DNA of 64,000 nt from Galaxea fascicularis (Eukaryota > Cnidaria > Anthozoa > Scleractinia > Euphylliidae), in contig OX419345.1 of assembly GCA_948470475.1 (NCBI GenBank), forward strand, positions 4,102,033 through 4,166,032, read 5' to 3'. Each line of letters begins with the position of its first letter. The stretch's first letter is position 1. This document shows, piece after piece, positions 62,343-64,000 of this stretch. The translations under genes were made by a program, and so were the position numbers. The notes beneath the pieces are model-generated. The model was not told the origin of the DNA, made no database searches, and was given only the letters and a program-made list of their open reading frames with translations.

Positions 62343-63378
62343 GTAAGCCCAACTAATTTGTTTTAAAATCATATTTAAAGCGATTTCTTGACTTAAACGA
62401 CAGCCTTCTAACTCCCTTTTTGTAACATCTCAACGTGGCGAAAAACAACTAGGGTGTTAAATTAAGTCACCTCCCAATTCTCGAAAATAAAATCTATTCG
62501 TAACAAAAAACTAGCCGCGAAAACGTTTTCACTCATAGCTGCTGACTGAGCTCGTGTGACGAGAGCGAAAGATTCAAAACATCTTAATTTCTAGTCTTTG
62601 TAGAAGGAATCTTTTTTATACAATCTAGGGCAACGATACTGCACGTGAACGTTCAGTTTCAGTAAACATGGGTTTCACTTCACTAGCAAGTATGACTGAA
62701 AAAGCGCCGTACGTTGCTCAATACTGTTGTTGGAGTTTGCTTTCTCGGCAGCTACTTTTAATCTTTCAAACAAGATGGCGGTATAAAGTGAACCTGCAAA
62801 CAAAGTGAGCAGTTCAACAGATTTGTTTTAACGCTGAAATCCCATTGGTATTTTTATTTATATGCTTCAAACATAACTCATGCTATAGGAATTTGACAAG
62901 TAAATTTCGATTCAGGAAAGGCAATACATCCTTTAAGTTTTACTCCTCAAGTTGAATCAGATGCTGGGCTGCAGTGTTTATGCAATGTCTTGTCGTTCTT
63001 TTTTATCAATATTTTCTACCATTTAATGGAAAAACCACTGCAACTCTTGGTCCAAAGTCCTATTTAATTATATCCCCCTCGGGGCTGGCTTATTTTTTCA
63101 GTCCTTCTGGAATGCCGGCTTATTAGACGTTTTTTAGAAATGTTCTTTAATCACAAAGTCTGGTTAAAAGGTTCTTCAACTGGCTTCTAAATGACATTAT
63201 TCAACTTATTAATAATTCATGAAGGAAAACGGGAAAAGGTTTATTAATCGATGGCTGTATATCTAATACCATATTCTCCTGATCTACACTAACTTTTCGT
63301 TAGATTTTCTATGTTTAAATGTCTTGTACTGCAAAAATAATTGATGAATCTGAACACAGAATGTTGAGGTTGAATAAG
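62343..63378. other. Unique AT-rich sequence; no gene seen
   Basis: If the preceding exons are real this is intron. An aagatggcgg motif at about 62773 resembles a YY1/initiator site and could mark a separate start of transcription, but it is followed by a stop after three codons. Confidence 0.35.
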
Positions 63379-63480
63379 TGGTTTACAATATTTGTCAGTG
63401 TTGTATCACATCTACATACTCTTGGCTTCATCTAGAGTTTGTAAATACTGATACAACACTGGCGGTCACATTGTAAACCA
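63379..63480. mobile_element. 102-bp inverted-repeat element
   Basis: tggtttacaat and gtcagtgttgtatca at the left are matched by inverted tgatacaacactgg and attgtaaacca at the right, with a loop of about 38 bp. A small MITE by structure. Confidence 0.75.
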
Positions 63481-63699
63481 AAAATATTACATATTAATCA
63501 CTGTGAACAAAACAGAACAATATTATTTATAGTTGTATAAAATCCGGCATACAAGTTATGACTAATACCCATCTTACAAAACTGTTCCTACTCCAGTGAG
63601 TTGCTACAATTTTTTTTTGGGGGGGAGGAGGGGGCTAAATAGAGGCAGGGAGCTTATAATGATGAAATAAATAGTGATTTATTTCTATTGTGTTTCATA

Positions 63700-63940
63700 G
63701 TAAGACACTCACACATGCATAATGTAATTATAAATTCTGTACAATTCTCAAATCAAACTAAATCAAACCAAATGTTGGTTTTTGGAGAGTCAGAGAAGAA
63801 CTGGAGCACTGGGAGAAAAACCTCTCGGAGCAGAGTGGAGAATGAACAAACTCAATCCACTTATGACGCCGAGAAACCAGGGACACCTTTGTGGAAGGCG
63901 AGCACTCTCACCACTCTGCCAACCCTGCTCTCCACAAGCC
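63700..63940 (-). mobile_element. tRNA-derived SINE (minus strand)
   Basis: Read on the minus strand, the head has an A-box-like ggcagagtggtgagagtgct (about 63927-63908) and a degenerate B-box region (ccctggtttc). A body with ggattgagtttgttcattct and ctctgctccgagaggttttt follows. I recognise this body from SINEs common in corals and other animals. The tail is AT-rich near 63740. The 3' end is not precisely definable. The 91-codon plus-strand frame at 63688-63963 is the SINE read backwards. Confidence 0.65.
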
Positions 63941-64000
63941 TGTTCTTATTAAAAGCTTATTAAATTTTTCATGCCTCCTACTGGGGGCTTGTTAGAAGGG

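Overview
The window looks like nuclear DNA of an anthozoan cnidarian, most likely a stony coral. The reasons are short-exon genes with GT-AG introns, a secreted tyrosinase, a Ly6/uPAR-type protein, and a very high density of non-autonomous terminal-inverted-repeat elements plus a tRNA-derived SINE of kinds I recognise from coral genomes. There are no bacterial-type operons, no CRISPR array and no recognisable rRNA or tRNA gene. The species call is inference; the gene models come from splice sites and reading phase read directly from the sequence.

Region 1 (1-31936) is one head-to-tail macrosatellite. It has about 16.5 copies of a 1933-bp unit and runs off the left edge. Each unit contains a nested tandem block of a 343-bp subrepeat whose copy number differs between units (mostly 2, but also 1, 3 and 4). 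Units are almost identical, except that the second half of the last unit is about 2% diverged. Its short ORFs look non-coding: the diverged unit carries a premature stop and amino-acid changes.

Region 2 (31937-39758) holds small inverted-repeat elements and one complete 3-exon minus-strand gene (35989-34405). It encodes a 239-residue secreted protein with three approximately 65-residue repeats, perhaps a beta-trefoil.

Region 3 (39759-46157) holds a complete 5-exon tyrosinase gene on the minus strand (43049-39759, 409 residues, all six copper-binding histidines present). It lies in the left copy (A) of a segmental duplication. Copy B at 58925-61826 has lost 2.4 kb and keeps only a broken tyrosinase fragment (part of exon 3, plus exon 4 with a dead splice donor).

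Region 4 (46158-50003) is a 3.85-kb foldback element with long inverted arms, tandem subrepeats inside each arm, and younger elements nested in one arm or the other. Its left end coincides with the right breakpoint of duplication copy A. A half-copy of the same element lies just left of copy B, so it may have taken part in the rearrangement.

Region 5 (51077-58033, plus strand) is a 7-exon gene for a 251-residue secreted protein. A Ly6/uPAR-like cysteine-rich domain is followed by a charged, helix-prone tail instead of the usual GPI-anchor signal. Its introns contain two inverted-repeat elements.

Region 6 (58034-64000) holds the foldback fragment, duplication copy B, a tentative pair of first exons for a gene running off the right edge, a small inverted-repeat element and a tRNA-derived SINE.
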